From contig OX463824.1 in assembly GCA_949825045.1 (NCBI GenBank), positions 29,482,001 through 29,546,000 on the forward strand: DNA of 64,000 nt. The letters are read 5' to 3'. Shown one piece after another: positions 1 to 11,512 of the stretch (position 1 is the first letter of the stretch; the number at the start of each line of letters is the position of its first letter). Made by a program: the position numbers and the translations under genes. The notes under the pieces were generated by a model. That model ran no database searches and had not been told where the DNA came from. It was given only the letters and a program-made list of their open reading frames with translations. Source of the DNA: Argyresthia goedartella. Taxonomy: Eukaryota; Arthropoda; Insecta; Lepidoptera; Argyresthiidae.

Positions 1-2
1 CT

Positions 3-1460
3 ATTAGTGGTATTAGTGCGCGGAGTGAAAATAAGCCTCAAAAGTTCGTAGATAATAATAATAGTGCGTCTCGTGCGTTCCCACTGCTAGTGCAGTCCGA
101 TCAAAGCGAGTACAAGTGTATGTACTGCCGTGCCGGAAAACATAAGCTCACGGAGTGTCGAAAGTTTAAAAAGGCTTTGCGTAAGGACAGGTGGAGCCAT
201 GTTAAGCGTAGTGGTATATGCTACAAGTGCTTAGCTGCTCGCCATGATCGTGAAACGTGCCCCGCGCCAACCTGCGACAAGAACGGCTGCGGAGCCGCCC
301 ACCACCGTCTGCTACACTACGTGCCTAGTGCGAGAGACGCCAGCGCGGCGCCACAGTCGGAGCCTACACCGGCCCCGCCGGAACCTGAGTCCGAGCCCGC
401 CAGGCCCGCCACCGATACCCAAACGGTGGCGCACGTCAACGCGAACAGCTACAAGGTCCTGCTGAAGGTCGTGCCGGTGAAGATTCACGGCCCCAGAGGT
501 GTGATCCATACGAGCGCGCTGCTGGACGACGGCTCCACGATATCCTTGGTGAGCGAGGAGCTGGCGGCGCGCGCCGGCCTGCGTGGCCGCCCCGACACCG
601 TGCGCGTGCGCGGCGCCTGGTCGGACAGCGAGCTGGAGCTCAAGTCGAGTGTGGTAAAAATGAACATTTCAGGTATGGACAATAAAATGCATTCTCTGAC
701 TATACGCACTTGTAAGAATTTGAACTTGCCTGTACAAAATATATCACTAGTCGATTGTTTACAATTTGATAACTTGAAGTTTTTGAAAAACCAAAATTCA
801 TTGTTTTTTGATACCGATTTGAAACCTGAATTACTGATTGGTCAAGATAATTACCATTTGTTAGCCCCGATAGTGTGTAAGATAGGTAAACAAATGGAAC
901 CGTCGTTAACATTGACCGCTCTGGGCTGGTGTGTGCACGGTGTGGTCTCCGCGCCTAGCAGCGCACGCACACAATCAGCCAGCTTGCTGTTTATCACGGA
1001 ACAACATTTTGAAGTGCAGCGCGAGCTACAGGAACTGCATGATGAGGTTAAACGTTCTTTTGCTATAGACGCACTAGGTGTATCTTCCAAACCGAGGTTG
1101 AACGCTGATGATGAACGAGCTCGAAAGCAGCTCGACGAATCTGCAGTTTTGGTTAATGGCCGTTGGTATGTAAGTCTCCCGTGGAAAGACCCTAACTGTA
1201 AGATGAATGACAGCTACGACACGGCCCTCAAACGGTTCAAATCTGTTGAGAAGAAGATGGAGTCGAACCAAGATTTCGCCGGTAGGTATGTCGAACGGGT
1301 GCAGCATTTGTTTGATAATGACTACGCTAGTCAGCTGACAGGTAACGACATCTATCCGCAGCGCACCTGGTACCTACCTCACTTCGGGGTCGACAACCCC
1401 AATAAAAAAAGTTACGCCTGGTCTTTGACGCCGCAGCCAAAACAAAAGGTTTGTCATTGA
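3..1460 (+). pseudogene. BEL/Pao gag C-terminus and aspartic protease, frameshifted
   Basis: The frame is open from the window edge; a GTG at 90 is not a real start. Numbered from that GTG, residues 10-23 and 44-57 are CX2CX4HX4C zinc knuckles and a third Cys/His cluster follows at 62-71. This is the nucleic-acid-binding end of Gag. Residues 146-150 (DDGST) are the active-site motif of the retroviral-type aspartic protease that matures the polyprotein. The frame then reaches the conserved HFGVDNPNK motif just before the RT core and goes off frame in a run of seven A (1404-1410). It ends in a short nonsense tail at 1458-1460. The rest of pol follows in another frame. The stretch around 320-650 is very GC-rich compared with the AT-rich remainder. 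Confidence 0.92.
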
Positions 1461-4459
1461 ATGATTACCTACTGACAGGCCCGGATCTTTTAGTATCTTT
1501 ATTCGGGATAATGCTACGTTTTAGGCAGTACAGGGTGGCGCTGACAGGGGACATAAAAGATATGTTTTTACGAGTCAAAATTAACCACGAAGATCAAAAT
1601 TGTTTAAGATTTCTGTGGCGGGAAAAGTCTAGTGATCCAATAAAAACATATAATATGACGTCACTGATCTTCGGGGCTAACTGCTCCCCATTCGTAGCCC
1701 AATATATTAAAAATAAAAATGCTGCGCGTTATGAATTATCTATGCCTTCGGCGGTCGATGCCATTCAAAATCAGCATTATATGGATGACTATATAGATAG
1801 TTTTAAGGAAGAAACCACCGCGATCGAGTCTGTCAAATGTGTAACAAAAATACACCAATCTGGGGGTTTCGAAATTCGCAACTGGACTAGCAATATTCCA
1901 GCTGTTCTCGACAGCGTGCCCGCGTCGACCCTAGGTACTGCTGCTATAAAGTTCAAAGTCGATAAGCAGTCTCAAGGGGAACGCACACTTGGTCTTATAT
2001 GGTACCCGGCTGAAGATGCGCTAGGCTTCGACGTGTCGATGAAACGCATTCCTGTCGACATTATCGATGGTAAGAAAAAGCCTAGTAAAAGAATATTACT
2101 TCGCGTCATAATGTCTGTTTTTGACATTTTTGGCTTGTTAGCTCCATTTATCATTCAAGGTAAAATTATGCTTCAGGACACTTGGAAGTCGAATGTCAAC
2201 TGGGATGACCCTATCACCGATGAAATCCACAACAAATGGGTTCAATGGCTCGGGATACTGCAACTGATTGCTAAGGTAAGAATACCTAGGTGCTATTTAT
2301 CTAGCGCACAGCGCTCGACGGGTGGGAGCGAGACGGATATACATCCTCAACCCCGTCCGCCGACGGTACGTACTCCCGCGCCCGCGGTAGCATCAGCTGA
2401 TAGCGATTATAATGACCTACAGCTACATGTATTTTCCGATGCAAGCTTGCAAGCAATGTGTGCTGTGGCCTACTGGCGCTGGATAAACAAAGAAGGACAA
2501 ACTGTGGTTGCATTTGTTGCCAGTAAAACTCGAGTCGCCCCGGTGAAACCTATGACCGTAGTTCGTTTGGAATTACAAGCGAGTGTCTTAGCCGCTAAAT
2601 TAGCGGACACTATTGTCAAAGAGCATAAACTTAATGTCACGCGTAAATATTTTTGGTGCGATTCGATAGTCGTTTTGCACTGGATCAATAATGATTCGCG
2701 CAATTACAATGTTTTTGTCGCGAACAGGTTAGGGGAGATTGATGATTTGACGCAGAGCAAGGAGTGGAGATATATACCTACCAAATTAAATATTGCTGAT
2801 TTAGCAACACGTGATACATTTGATCACTCGCTTTTCATTGGCGATTGGTTAAACGGCCCTACATTTTTATTACACGATGAGTCATCGTGGCCCCAGCATA
2901 CAATTGCTTACAAAAATTGCAGTACTACTACAAGTAGTGATTTAGAGTGTGTAGCCGTAGTCCAAAATGCATCATATACTACGCCACCATCTGTACCAGA
3001 GCCGGAGCGTTTTTCCTCGTGGCTACGTTTGAAGAGGGCCACGGCGAACGTTCTACTTTTTATAGGTAAGTGTAGGAAACAAAACTTTGAAATGTCCTGT
3101 GAACTGCTGCAACAGGCGGAACGTTTGCTAATTAAATACTCACAGGCACAATCCTTTGGCGAAGAGCTGGCAGCTGTGAAAGAAAAAAAATGTATTAGTC
3201 GCTCTAGTAAGTTACTACGCCTATCACCTTACCTTGACGAGTACGGGATCCTCCGGTGCGGCGGCCGCATAGACGCTGCTTCTGGTGTACCATCTGAAAC
3301 AAAGAGACCAGTAATCCTGGAAGGCGGCAACCAGGTTGCTAAGTTAATTGTAAGACACTACCACATAAAGTTGGCTCACGGTAGTCAAGAAGCTGTCGTG
3401 AACGAGGTGAAGCAACTTTATTGGTTGATTAGGTTAAGGCCTACTGTTAAAAACATCGTGACACAATGCATGTTGTGTCGAATGAGAAAATGCAAACCTC
3501 AGGTGCCCCGCATGGGTGACTTACCTCCCGGTCGAATGGCGCACAATTTTCGTCCATTTACTCACTGCGGCCTAGATCTTTTCGGGCCTATGGAGATCGC
3601 CGTCGGTCGTCGTCGGGAAAAAAGGTATGGGGTCCTATTTACCTGTCTAACAGTTCGAGCCGTGCATCTCGAACTTGTACCGAATCTTACCTCTGACTCC
3701 TTGATCCTGGCTCTGCGGCGGATGGCTTCACGGCGTGGTTGGCCTCGTTGTCTCTACTCCGACAATGGGACGAACATGCGTGGAGCTGATACGGAACTGA
3801 AAAAAGCTCTGGTGGAGCTCGACCGTGACGCTTTGAAGCTAGAAGGTATGAACGTTGGTCTAAAATGGGTTTTTATTCCCCCAGCAAGCCCGCACTTCGG
3901 AGGCACTTGGGAACGTTTAGTTCGTAGCGTAAAAACGTCCCTAAAGGTAATTTTAAACGAGCGCGCTCCTAGAGAAGAAGTTTTAAGCACGCTGATGACC
4001 GAGGTAGAAAATATGGTCAATGGTCGACCACTGACACACGTTTCAGTGGAGCCTGGTAGCATGGAAAGTCTTACGCCAAATCATTTCCTTTTGGGCAGCT
4101 CGTCTAATCTTCCTACCATTGGTTCATTCACTCAGGAAGACCTGGACTTGCGCAAGCAGTGGCGTAAGGCTCAGTGTTTAGCCGACATGTTCTGGCGTAG
4201 ATGGAGAAAGGAGGTACTACCGGAGCTTAACCCAAGAAGAAAGTGGCAGCAAGAATTAAATCGTCAACTGCAGGTAGGTGATTTAGTCTACATTGTGGAT
4301 CCCGATTCGCCCCGCAATGTTTGGCAGAAAGGTCTGGTGGAAAAAGTACTTCCCGGGAAAGATGGTCGAATCAGGGTCGTGGAAGTTAAGACTAAGTCAG
4401 GCTACCTACGACGCCCTGTGGCGCGCGTCGCATGGATTCCAGTTGATGCTGAGTGCTGA
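1451..4459 (+). pseudogene. BEL/Pao pol: RT, RNase H, integrase
   Basis: This 1002-codon open frame is the continuation of pol, not an independent gene. RT carries YMDD at residues 110-113. A Pao-type connection region (about 215-245, SVFDIFGLLAPF) follows. RNase H has D330, E374, D404 and D450 in the usual spacing. The integrase zinc finger uses His near 638/643 and C673/C676, and the integrase core has D709, D771 and E821 (DDE). The C-terminus (about 895-1000) matches the DUF5641 region of BEL elements. All catalytic residues I looked for are present. The N-terminal RT fingers are encoded upstream in the other frame, so the ATG at 1451 falls inside the RT domain. The element would copy RNA into cDNA and insert it, but the frameshift separates Gag-protease from RT in this copy. 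Confidence 0.93.
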
Positions 4460-4479
4460 GTCAGCACTAGGGTGGGATA

Positions 4480-4999
4480 TGTTAGCGACGCGTTCCATTT
4501 TTAATTTGATAGCCATAATTACTTACCTATAGTATGTAGATTATAAATATTACGAACGCTCCTTAGAACTTTCCAGGTGAGATGACTATGTCTTGCCCGC
4601 GGCTTTGCCTGTCCGCACTCAATGTTTATAGAACCAAATATACTTTTGTATCTTTGTATTAAAACGTAAATAAAACACATAAGCTGTTAGTTTAAAGTAA
4701 CTCTTTATATGACCTAATCTGTTGTAATTTTATTACGTACAATGTTTGTCTAATCCTAAGTGTGAAATGTTAAAACATTCAGACAAATCATTTAGTTTTA
4801 TGTATAGAGAATGTGGTGTGACATAGTTTGCACATTTCGCCGCGTTAGCGCGCGGCGCTGTCGTCAGTCGTTTTGTTTTCAACTCATAGGCAACACCGCG
4901 TCTGTTTTGTAATTTTGAAATTTCATTGTGTGTTGCACAATAAACGTTAATTTAGTCGTATTTCGGTCTTTTTACTCATCGAGCATCGCGCCGTCTACA
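4480..4999 (+). repeat. Candidate 3' LTR of the BEL/Pao element
   Basis: A purine-rich tract (AGGGTGGGA, about 4469-4477) lies 15 bp after the pol stop and is followed by TGTTAGCG. The stretch ends in TCTACA at 4999, which gives TG...CA termini over 520 bp. An AATAAA polyadenylation signal sits near 4939. The 5' copy is outside the window, so the exact borders are inferred. Confidence 0.6.
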
Positions 5000-5061
5000 G
5001 TGGTCCCATAATAAAAGCCCGCAGAATTAGCCGAAAAACCAAAAAAGATGATAACTCTGTA

Positions 5062-5775
5062 GTTTACATCCCAACACAGTCAGTAGTGATCACAATATGT
5101 GGTCAGGTTCTCCCAGAGAGAATCTTCTGCTTCTACAATTATATCCTGGTGGAGCAGTATCAATTCCCCACAATACAGTGTTGGAATTGTTGCCGTTTTG
5201 GCCTTGTAAAAAATCAGTGCAGATCAAAGCCGCGTTGCTATAAATGCTCACAATCGCATGATGGGGACTTCTGTTCCAAAACCCAGGAATCTTGTCTATA
5301 CTGTTCTGGCCCTCATAGGGCCATTGATAAGTGTTGCCCGGAATTTCAGCGACAAAAAGCTATTAAGGTCATCATGTCCCAGGAAAGTGTCTCTTATAAC
5401 GATGCTTCAATTCGGCTTCCTACGACCAGAAAATCTTTTGCAGATGTTGCTCGTCCTTCCCAAGTACACTATCTGTCCCCGCCTTCTAGCCAACTGTTGG
5501 CCCCATCCCAATCCCCTCAGAAAGTCTCTCACCATAAAACTGTATTTACAACCAGACAACCCAGATCTCCTGATCGTAGACAGGGGTATGACAGGAATGC
5601 TCATTTTAATATCATTAACTCTCCCCCCTCTTCTCTTCCCAATGGCCACGCACTTCAGTCTGAAATGTCCAACTCAGATCAACCTAACGAAAATCTCCTT
5701 GAACTTCTTCTCTCCACCATTATCAATTTACTGACTAAGTTCAGTGATTGTCCATTACCGCCCAACGTGACATAA
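5062..5775 (+). pseudogene. ORF1p C-terminal part, three zinc knuckles
   Basis: The readable frame begins about 5062; the GTG at 5086 is an arbitrary start. The pattern ICGQVLPERI, then QCWNC-x4-GLVKNQC, then CYKC-x3-HDGDFC, then CLYC-x3-H-x5-C is the usual end of ORF1 nucleocapsid-like proteins in Jockey and I elements. These bind the element RNA and escort it in the ribonucleoprotein. Downstream is a Pro/Ser-rich tail. The N-terminal RRM-like part is missing, so this is a truncated copy. The ORF2 endonuclease begins about 60 bp after the stop, as expected for the family. Confidence 0.8.
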
Positions 5776-5830
5776 GGTCTTAATAAGATCTTACGACTTG
5801 TTAACTCTTCTAATCCTCCTCAAAATGGCC

Positions 5831-6529
5831 AGCATTCTTCAGTGAAATTGCAGGAGCCTGATGCCTAAAAAATCTGATTTAATTTATTTAATAAATAAGT
5901 ATTGGACCTCTGTTATAGCCCTCTCGGAGGTGTGGTTGCTGCCAGGATCTCGTTTTCGGGTGACAGGTTTTACCAGCCTCCGGGAGGATAGAATAGATGG
6001 TTACGCAGGTACCATTCTTTTAATTAAAAATGGTATCCCTTTTTCTAGACTTAAATTTCCCTTTCATAGTGATAATATTAATGTTGTTGCTATAAGATGT
6101 TTTGACACCACCTTTCTTTCAGTTTATATTCCTCATCTAGATCTCTCTAATCTCCATGAACTGGATATTATTATTTCTTCTCTTCCTTCACCTATTGTAA
6201 TCCTTGGTGATCTCAACTGCCATAATCAGATTTGGGGTAGTTATAAAAATGATACAAATTCTTCTACAATTTTAGATATCCTAGATAAATTTGATCTCTG
6301 TATCCTAAATTATGGCCGCCCAACCCGCAGAGTATCCCCGACTCAAGATCCTAGAAGTGCAGTAGATCTATCTCTCTGTTCCTCAAATTTAGCTTCAGTC
6401 CTCTCTTGGGATATTCTTTCCTCCACATATGGCAGCGACCATTTTCCAATTTTACTTAAATTCCCTAACAAGACTGTCCCAAAAAAAACATTCTCACCAT
6501 TACTCCTTATTTATTTACCTTTGATTTGA
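5831..6529 (+). pseudogene. APE-type endonuclease domain of ORF2
   Basis: From the ATG at 5861 the frame runs 222 codons. It contains SEVWL (metal-binding Glu), the GDLNCHNQIWGS motif, and GSDHFPI with the catalytic Asp-His. These are the hallmarks of the LINE endonuclease that nicks target DNA. Upstream in the same frame, an in-frame TGA (5843-5845) sits where the family has Trp in the first motif, followed by N-C-R-S. The start was therefore lost by a nonsense change and the annotated ATG is internal. After codon 205 the homology stops abruptly and only low-complexity sequence follows. The RT core that should come next is missing. Confidence 0.8.
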
Positions 6530-6539
6530 TTTAGTTACC

Positions 6540-8107
6540 TCCTTTTGCAACATACTTCAGTATGCGGACGATTTAGCCCTTTATGTTCCTTTGCCTTCGA
6601 TAGAGGAGGCCGCTGCTAGACTGAATTCCGCTATTATGTACCTCGAGGACTGGCTAAGTGATCACGGGTTGTCATTGTCAGCCCCAAAGAGTAACGTTGT
6701 TATTTTTTCCAGGAAAATCCTTATTCCGGATGTGGACATCACCATAGACGGTTCATCAATCCCAGTTGGGTGTCATTCTTGACTCTAAAATGAACGGTTC
6801 CGCCCATGATGATGAAAAAATTCGAAAAGGGTATCAACATCATGCGATGTCCTTCTGGTACGTGGTGGGGCGCTCACCCGTATTGTCAAAAGCTGATATA
6901 TAATTCCATCGTACGCAGCCATTTCGATTACGGTACTTTCCTGCTTGAACCATGTAATAAAGCTGCTCTTGATTGCCTCCAGAGGGTTCAATTCAAATGT
7001 TTACGCATTATTATCGGTGCCATGAAATCGTCTCCCACAAACGCCTTGCAAGTTGAATGTGTGGACCCCCCTCTAAATTTACGAAGACAATATCTATCGG
7101 ATAGATTCTTTTATAAGGCTATCCATCACGAAAACCACCCCCTCATTCCCAAAGTCAAATTGTTGAGTCAGCTAGTATCAAATACGAGCTACTGGTCCCA
7201 TAAGGATTCTACATGTCTTGTCAAAAGTCTCCAAAAACTAGAAAATGTCAACCAACCTCTATATCAAAGGAATAAGAACCCTCTGTTTAGTACTAACTTT
7301 AATGCTCTTATCCATGCTCCATCATTATTCTGTCTCTTGGCATCTCGAAATCATACCCCGACGCTAATACTTCTTTTAATGAAATTGTAGCCAATTCTTG
7401 GAGTGATTGGCTACTTGTTTTTACTGATGCCTCCAAACTCCAAGATTCCGGGTGTGTTGGAGCTGCGGTTTGGATGCCAAGATATAAAATCATTCTCAAT
7501 TATAAATGCCCCCCTCTTTCATCGGTATTCAGAGGTGAGTCGGTAGCGATTCTGGAAGCCATTCTGTATGTTTTATCCCATAAATTGAACAAGACCATAA
7601 TTTTTACAGATTCTCTTAGTTGTCTCCAAGCCATCAAGTCAAACCAATTCAGAGTTAAAATTAGATTCCCAGTAATTTTAAAAATTAAAGAAGCTCTTTA
7701 TGACTGTCATTTACAGGGCATAGAAATTGTTCTGGCTTGGATCCCTGGCCATGCGGATCTTACGGGAAATGAGGTGGCAGATTCTTGTGCAAAGAATGCC
7801 GTTGTATTGGGCGGTCCTAAACATTTTCATAATTTCAGCTCAGATATATGTTCTTTATCAAAAACCCATCTTTATAAATCCTGGAGCGATTCCTGGCAAG
7901 ATAGCCGTCAGGTCAAAGGTAGATATTATGGAGATATGGAGTACAGTCCCGCCGAAACGCTGGTTTTTCAAATACCGTGTCGCGGATAAACCCTCTACGA
8001 TTTGTCGACTCCGTTTGGGTCATGCCTGCACTCCGGTGCATCTTGCTAAAATAAGGGTGAGTGAGTGTGGTTTTGCGGAGGGTTCTGCTGACCACATCTT
8101 TTTTTAA
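6540..8107 (+). pseudogene. RT tail, RNase H and C-terminal domain of ORF2
   Basis: Homology resumes at about 6551 exactly at the YADD catalytic box of RT and continues through the thumb (6590-6780). A frameshift occurs near 6775-6785. The next frame (6806-7390) is partly off register. RNase H follows, with FTDAS at about 7420, the E of RGESVAILEA, TDSLSCLQA, and the His-Asn-Asp motif of WIPGHADLTGNEVAD (7738-7785). The last part (7985-8105) has an RLGH...DHIFF pattern typical of I-group C-termini. Because it starts inside the RT active site, the deletion removed all of RT motifs 0 to B. This is dead sequence. Confidence 0.78.
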
Positions 8108-8490
8108 TGCCGCAATCTTAAATTTTCTTTATACAATTATCTTCCGCCGTACCTACATTCCTAGGCATACCAATTTGAAAACCCTATTATCATGTGTCAA
8201 TTCTCCATTCATCCAAATCTTGTGCAATTTGATTAATGTAAATAACATCAAACTTTAACTCTACATAGTTGTATTTGTTGTAGTCTAACTAAACTAACAT
8301 AATTTAATATTTATGTATTTATTGTGTTGTCCTGTTTGTTACCGGAAACCCTGTGATTTGGACCGAAACATAGCTCATGTAATAAATTAATAACGTGTCA
8401 TTTCTGAAACTTGACATTGGCAGAATCATCAAACCGATGGAAGCCAGCGTATAAGAAATTGATTGATTGATTGACAAAAACATCTGCATT

Positions 8491-9303
8491 AATCCTGGAC
8501 CTGGATTTTGGATATTGACAACTGAATTCAAACACTGACCCCTTGCTCGGAATTTAGACCGACCCGCTCATTTTTGGAATCAAGCCTCAATAATGATTAA
8601 TTAGAAACGATGCTGTGTTCCTAACTGCAATACAACTAGTAAGTGATATTTTATTGTAAAGCTTGGTCTTGTTACCACAAGTGGTATAGGTACAGACATT
8701 TGATCAGTGTCGATAAGAGGGCGGAACCCCTTAGCTACACTCCAACCGATTAGACACACTTAGGTTAGGATACTAGTTCCCTATGATATCGTAAATATGT
8801 GTCGTACTATTAGAAGGGCCTTTCACTGTCTGTTCTTTCACTTAAAGAGATCCAACAAAATGAGAACCTCTCCTTTTGTGATAAATAAACCTTCCTTGTC
8901 TTGAAAAACTTATTTGAAGCAGTCATTATCTTTATTCATTCGGCCCATTATATGTACTTTTTTTCATTTACAGGTGAGGACCATATATATACTACTGCAT
9001 ACATTCTCCAATCCTGCTAAGGATCCTGACAAGTTCCTGGCATAGACCTTTAACATAGGGGGAAATGTATTGGCTCTTAATGAGGAACTGGTATTCAAAC
9101 GACAAAGAGTATGTCAAAAACACTGAAGAGAATGAATATCATGCTTCATCCAACTCTTTTTCGGAATGCCGTCCCAACAGTGCATACACCAGTATAATTA
9201 TTGTAAAACTATATAAATGCAATATATGTTGATTTTCATGATATAAAATGTGATACCTACTCATAAATTAAATATTATTAAATGATCACTCCATTTTTTT
9301 ATT
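8491..9303. other. No gene recognised; THAP-like scrap
   Basis: This is AT-rich sequence without a convincing open frame. At 8605-8640 a 12-codon stretch reads KRCCVPNCNTTS and is followed by a GTAAGTG donor-like site. That resembles the first zinc-binding half of a THAP domain, but a stop lies just upstream (8602-8604) and no second half was found. Confidence 0.35.
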
Positions 9304-9382
9304 TGAGTTCACTAAAAATTAATGCCAATATACGAAGCCGATTATAGGCTTCGTATATTGGCATTCATTCTTAGTGAACTCA
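9304..9382. repeat. 79-bp near-perfect hairpin
   Basis: Two 36-nt arms (9304-9339 and 9347-9382) are reverse complements except for a few central-arm mismatches. They are separated by the 7-nt loop GATTATA. The innermost 19 nt (AATGCCAATATACGAAGCC) pair perfectly. It looks like a miniature foldback element. Confidence 0.8.
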
Positions 9383-9408
9383 TTCATTTTTAGGCGATTA
9401 TAGTATGT

Positions 9409-9777
9409 ATGATGTCCACACAAATATTCTTAAGTGGTCATCCATATAAACTCAATTTGAAGATTGATGATTGTAGGTTTCCTTCTTCCAATGCACTGCT
9501 ACAGCTATGTATAGCTATGGGTGTTTTGTTAGACTTGGTTCTTTCACTCGCCGCCAGAGGCGCTGGCCGTAAAGGCAGCTGGCAGACTGATGTCTCTATA
9601 TCAAGCACAGACTGTATTTATATCGATGATATCAAGTCTAATAATCTCCTTGGAGTCATAGTGTTCTCTGCTAATAATGACTCTGTGGACGGGCGCTTTA
9701 GAAGAATGTCAGGACTTTTTATTAACAACCAGGAGGCCTACTATGACCTCTTAAATCTATTCAGTTTAAGGCCTTAA
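9409..9777 (+). CDS. Unrecognised 122-codon ORF
   Basis: An ATG-initiated frame with no motif I recognise. The end of the frame (from about 9733) runs into the terminal-repeat-like sequence of the putative Harbinger element, so at least the last 15 codons are not native. It could be the remnant of an exon, because the region 5' of it has intron-like composition, or it could be a chance frame. No function is proposed. Confidence 0.2.
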   Translation: MMSTQIFLSGHPYKLNLKIDDCRFPSSNALLQLCIAMGVLLDLVLSLAARGAGRKGSWQTDVSISSTDCIYIDDIKSNNLLGVIVFSANNDSVDGRFRRMSGLFINNQEAYYDLLNLFSLRP

Positions 9778-10081
9778 ACTGAACTGCATTGCTAATTCGT
9801 ACCATGACCTCTAAAAAGCAAGGCAGTTTAATCCCTTAATACGTCCAGCGTTTTCATGCAGTTCACCTTTTTTTTCCTCCTAAAATCGTACCATGACGTG
9901 CCATTTGACAAGCGCTCGGCGATTACTGAAACGCTCTTCTGTCAAAGTAAGCAATGTCTAAAAAGTTGCTCTGAGATTAACTAATTAAAGTAAGTGAATT
10001 GTTGTCTTGTTGTTGATAGTTTAGTAGACTCTTTGTGATTGTTCAAGTGCTTTTGAGTTATTTTCTTTATAATAATAGCAA

Positions 10082-11114
10082 GTGAGTGGACAGGTATTGT
10101 TTGAATTTTTTGAAACGGACAATAACTTGAATGACAATTTAAAAAGAAATCGCCACCGCCTTACAAGGGAAATGTATGATCCCTTTCATTTAACTGACGA
10201 CAAATTCGTCGAACTATCGGCTTACTCCCGACTTGGCTCAAAGTTTGTGCAAGGAACTGGCGACGAGTGGTAAACCACAGCCAAGTAAATCGTCGGATTC
10301 CACCATAGAAACAAAAGTAAGAGTTTATGGAAATACATTAGTTTTATTGTCAAGAGACTTAATGAGGTAATTTCTAGTCAAGAGATCTAGACAGTGTACA
10401 TCTAAATACCTACTCTTTTCTGTTGCAGGGATTTACAGCTTTATCATTTTATGACTATGGAACATATCAAATGCCAACAGGTAAGATCCGTGGCTTTATT
10501 GCGTAACAAACCATATCCGCAGTACTGGGCATAGGTCACTGCAGCAATGAACTCAATAGAAATGGGAAATATCTATAAAGAATGCACACAAACTGTAGAA
10601 GAATGTTGTTCCTATGAATAGAATAAGGTGAATTTTTATTGATACCATAGCTTTAATTATGTAGCTGTCAGACACCGGTTCTAAACAGTCGCTAACTTGA
10701 AAAGGTTATTTATAATTAACACTTTTTTAATTTCAGGTGTAACGAAAAATTTGGAGTGATGTTATTGGCTGCATTGATGGGACACAGGTAGCTATTGTAA
10801 GCCCAAAAGGAGAGGAGAGGTATATCTGTCGGAAGGGCTATAATTCTCTAAATGTTCAATTGATAAGATTAATTGATGTGTGTTATGACTCTGCCTACCA
10901 TGCGAGAGGTCCCGGGTTCGATCCCCGGCTGGGGATAAATTAATAAAAAATTGGAAAAAGGTCTTGAATGTTTATGTGTGTGTAATGTCGCTGTTACTTG
11001 TTCCCACAACATAACAGTGTGGGGCCAAGCAATGTAAGTGCCTGTACATAAATGTTAATGTTTATTTAGTTGTATGTTGATGCCAGTTATGGTGGATCCA
11101 CACATGACTCATTT
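10082..11114 (+). pseudogene. PIF/Harbinger transposase, 5' exons
   Basis: Exon 1 (about 10082-10316) encodes the HARBI1-like lead DPFHLTDDKFVEL; a one-base shift near 10225 then moves the homologous frame (PDLAQSLCKEL...). It ends at a GTAAGA donor. Exon 2 (10429-10480) lies between TTGCAG and GTAAGA. Exon 3 starts at 10737 after TTTCAG and carries VIGCIDGTQVAI, which holds the first catalytic Asp, and then RKGYNSLNVQ. A SINE interrupts it at about 10888-11066. The frame resumes with VDASYGGSTHDSF (11076-11114), which holds the second catalytic Asp, and then degenerates. The DDE transposase would cut and paste the element. The SINE and frameshift make it non-functional. Confidence 0.85.
10888..11066 (+). 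mobile_element. tRNA-derived SINE, family A (5' truncated)
   Basis: The sequence CTCTGCCTACCATGCGAGAGG followed by GGGTTCGATCCCCGG is a pol III box-B region. It is followed by a body with GTTCCCACAACATAACAGTGTGGGGCC and a TACATAAATGTTAATG tail. The same family occurs at 41000-41125 (+), 44165-44396 (-, most complete) and 53655-53740 (-). This copy sits inside a Harbinger exon, which dates it after that transposon. Confidence 0.75.
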
Positions 11115-11501
11115 AGATGATCAGTCCATCCTTCTTCCCAACTTCAAGACTATTTCAAAGGCCTCAGTAATAACTGTGGTAATAATAAAGGCTTTTAGGT
11201 AAGCTGTTCTAAATGTATTTCTAAGAATGGATTATTTTGTTGGGATACCTGCCTACAGTACACCGACTATCAAAATAAAACTGGAATCCATATTAATCAG
11301 AATTATTTTATTTAGTAAACAAACAGAAATTTACAAATAAGTATGCTACTTATTTCTGAATTATTATAATAATAGTTTATAAAGTTAAAAAATGCCATTT
11401 CTTACAATCATACAAACCTAATAAGAATGCCCCTATCTCCCGCACTAGTACTAGCAGTAGGTTACGAGATGCAGACAAGTAGCATTCTTATTTGTGTTGT
11501 C
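11115..11501. other. Harbinger intron or decayed exon, no gene
   Basis: AT-rich sequence between the THDSF exon and the DIRS left end. It has many stops in all frames. It is probably transposase intron plus decayed exon. Confidence 0.5.
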
Positions 11502-11512
11502 AATTATACTCA

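Larger units (their letters stand above)
1..4999 (+). mobile_element. BEL/Pao LTR retrotransposon, 5' part outside window
   Basis: The order zinc knuckles, aspartic protease, RT, Pao-type peptidase/RNase H region, H2C2 zinc finger, DDE integrase and DUF5641-like C-terminus is that of BEL/Pao (Belpaoviridae) elements. The reading frame is already open at base 3, so most of gag and the 5' LTR lie to the left. A 3' LTR candidate ends at 4999. Coding potential is interrupted only by the frameshift near 1404-1410, so the copy is fairly young but not functional as read. Because the 5' end is missing, the target-site duplication cannot be tested. Confidence 0.93.
5056..8490 (+). mobile_element. Decayed I-group non-LTR retrotransposon
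   Basis: In order, this contains the C-terminal half of an ORF1 protein with three zinc knuckles, an APE-type endonuclease, the tail of an RT domain starting at YADD, an RNase H domain and a C-terminal His/Cys region. It ends in a short (ATTG)n tail at 8459-8475. Non-LTR elements with both APE endonuclease and RNase H belong to the I group (I, Nimb, Loa, R1-related). The 5' end of ORF1 is missing, the central RT is deleted between about 6529 and 6550, and several frameshifts are present. No target duplication was found. Confidence 0.8.

Noticed and set aside
10890..10940. tRNA gene because of GGTTCGATCCC boxes (also 41040, 44330, 52860)
   Set aside because: The boxes belong to SINE families with a common non-tRNA body; no complete cloverleaf with an anticodon arm could be drawn.
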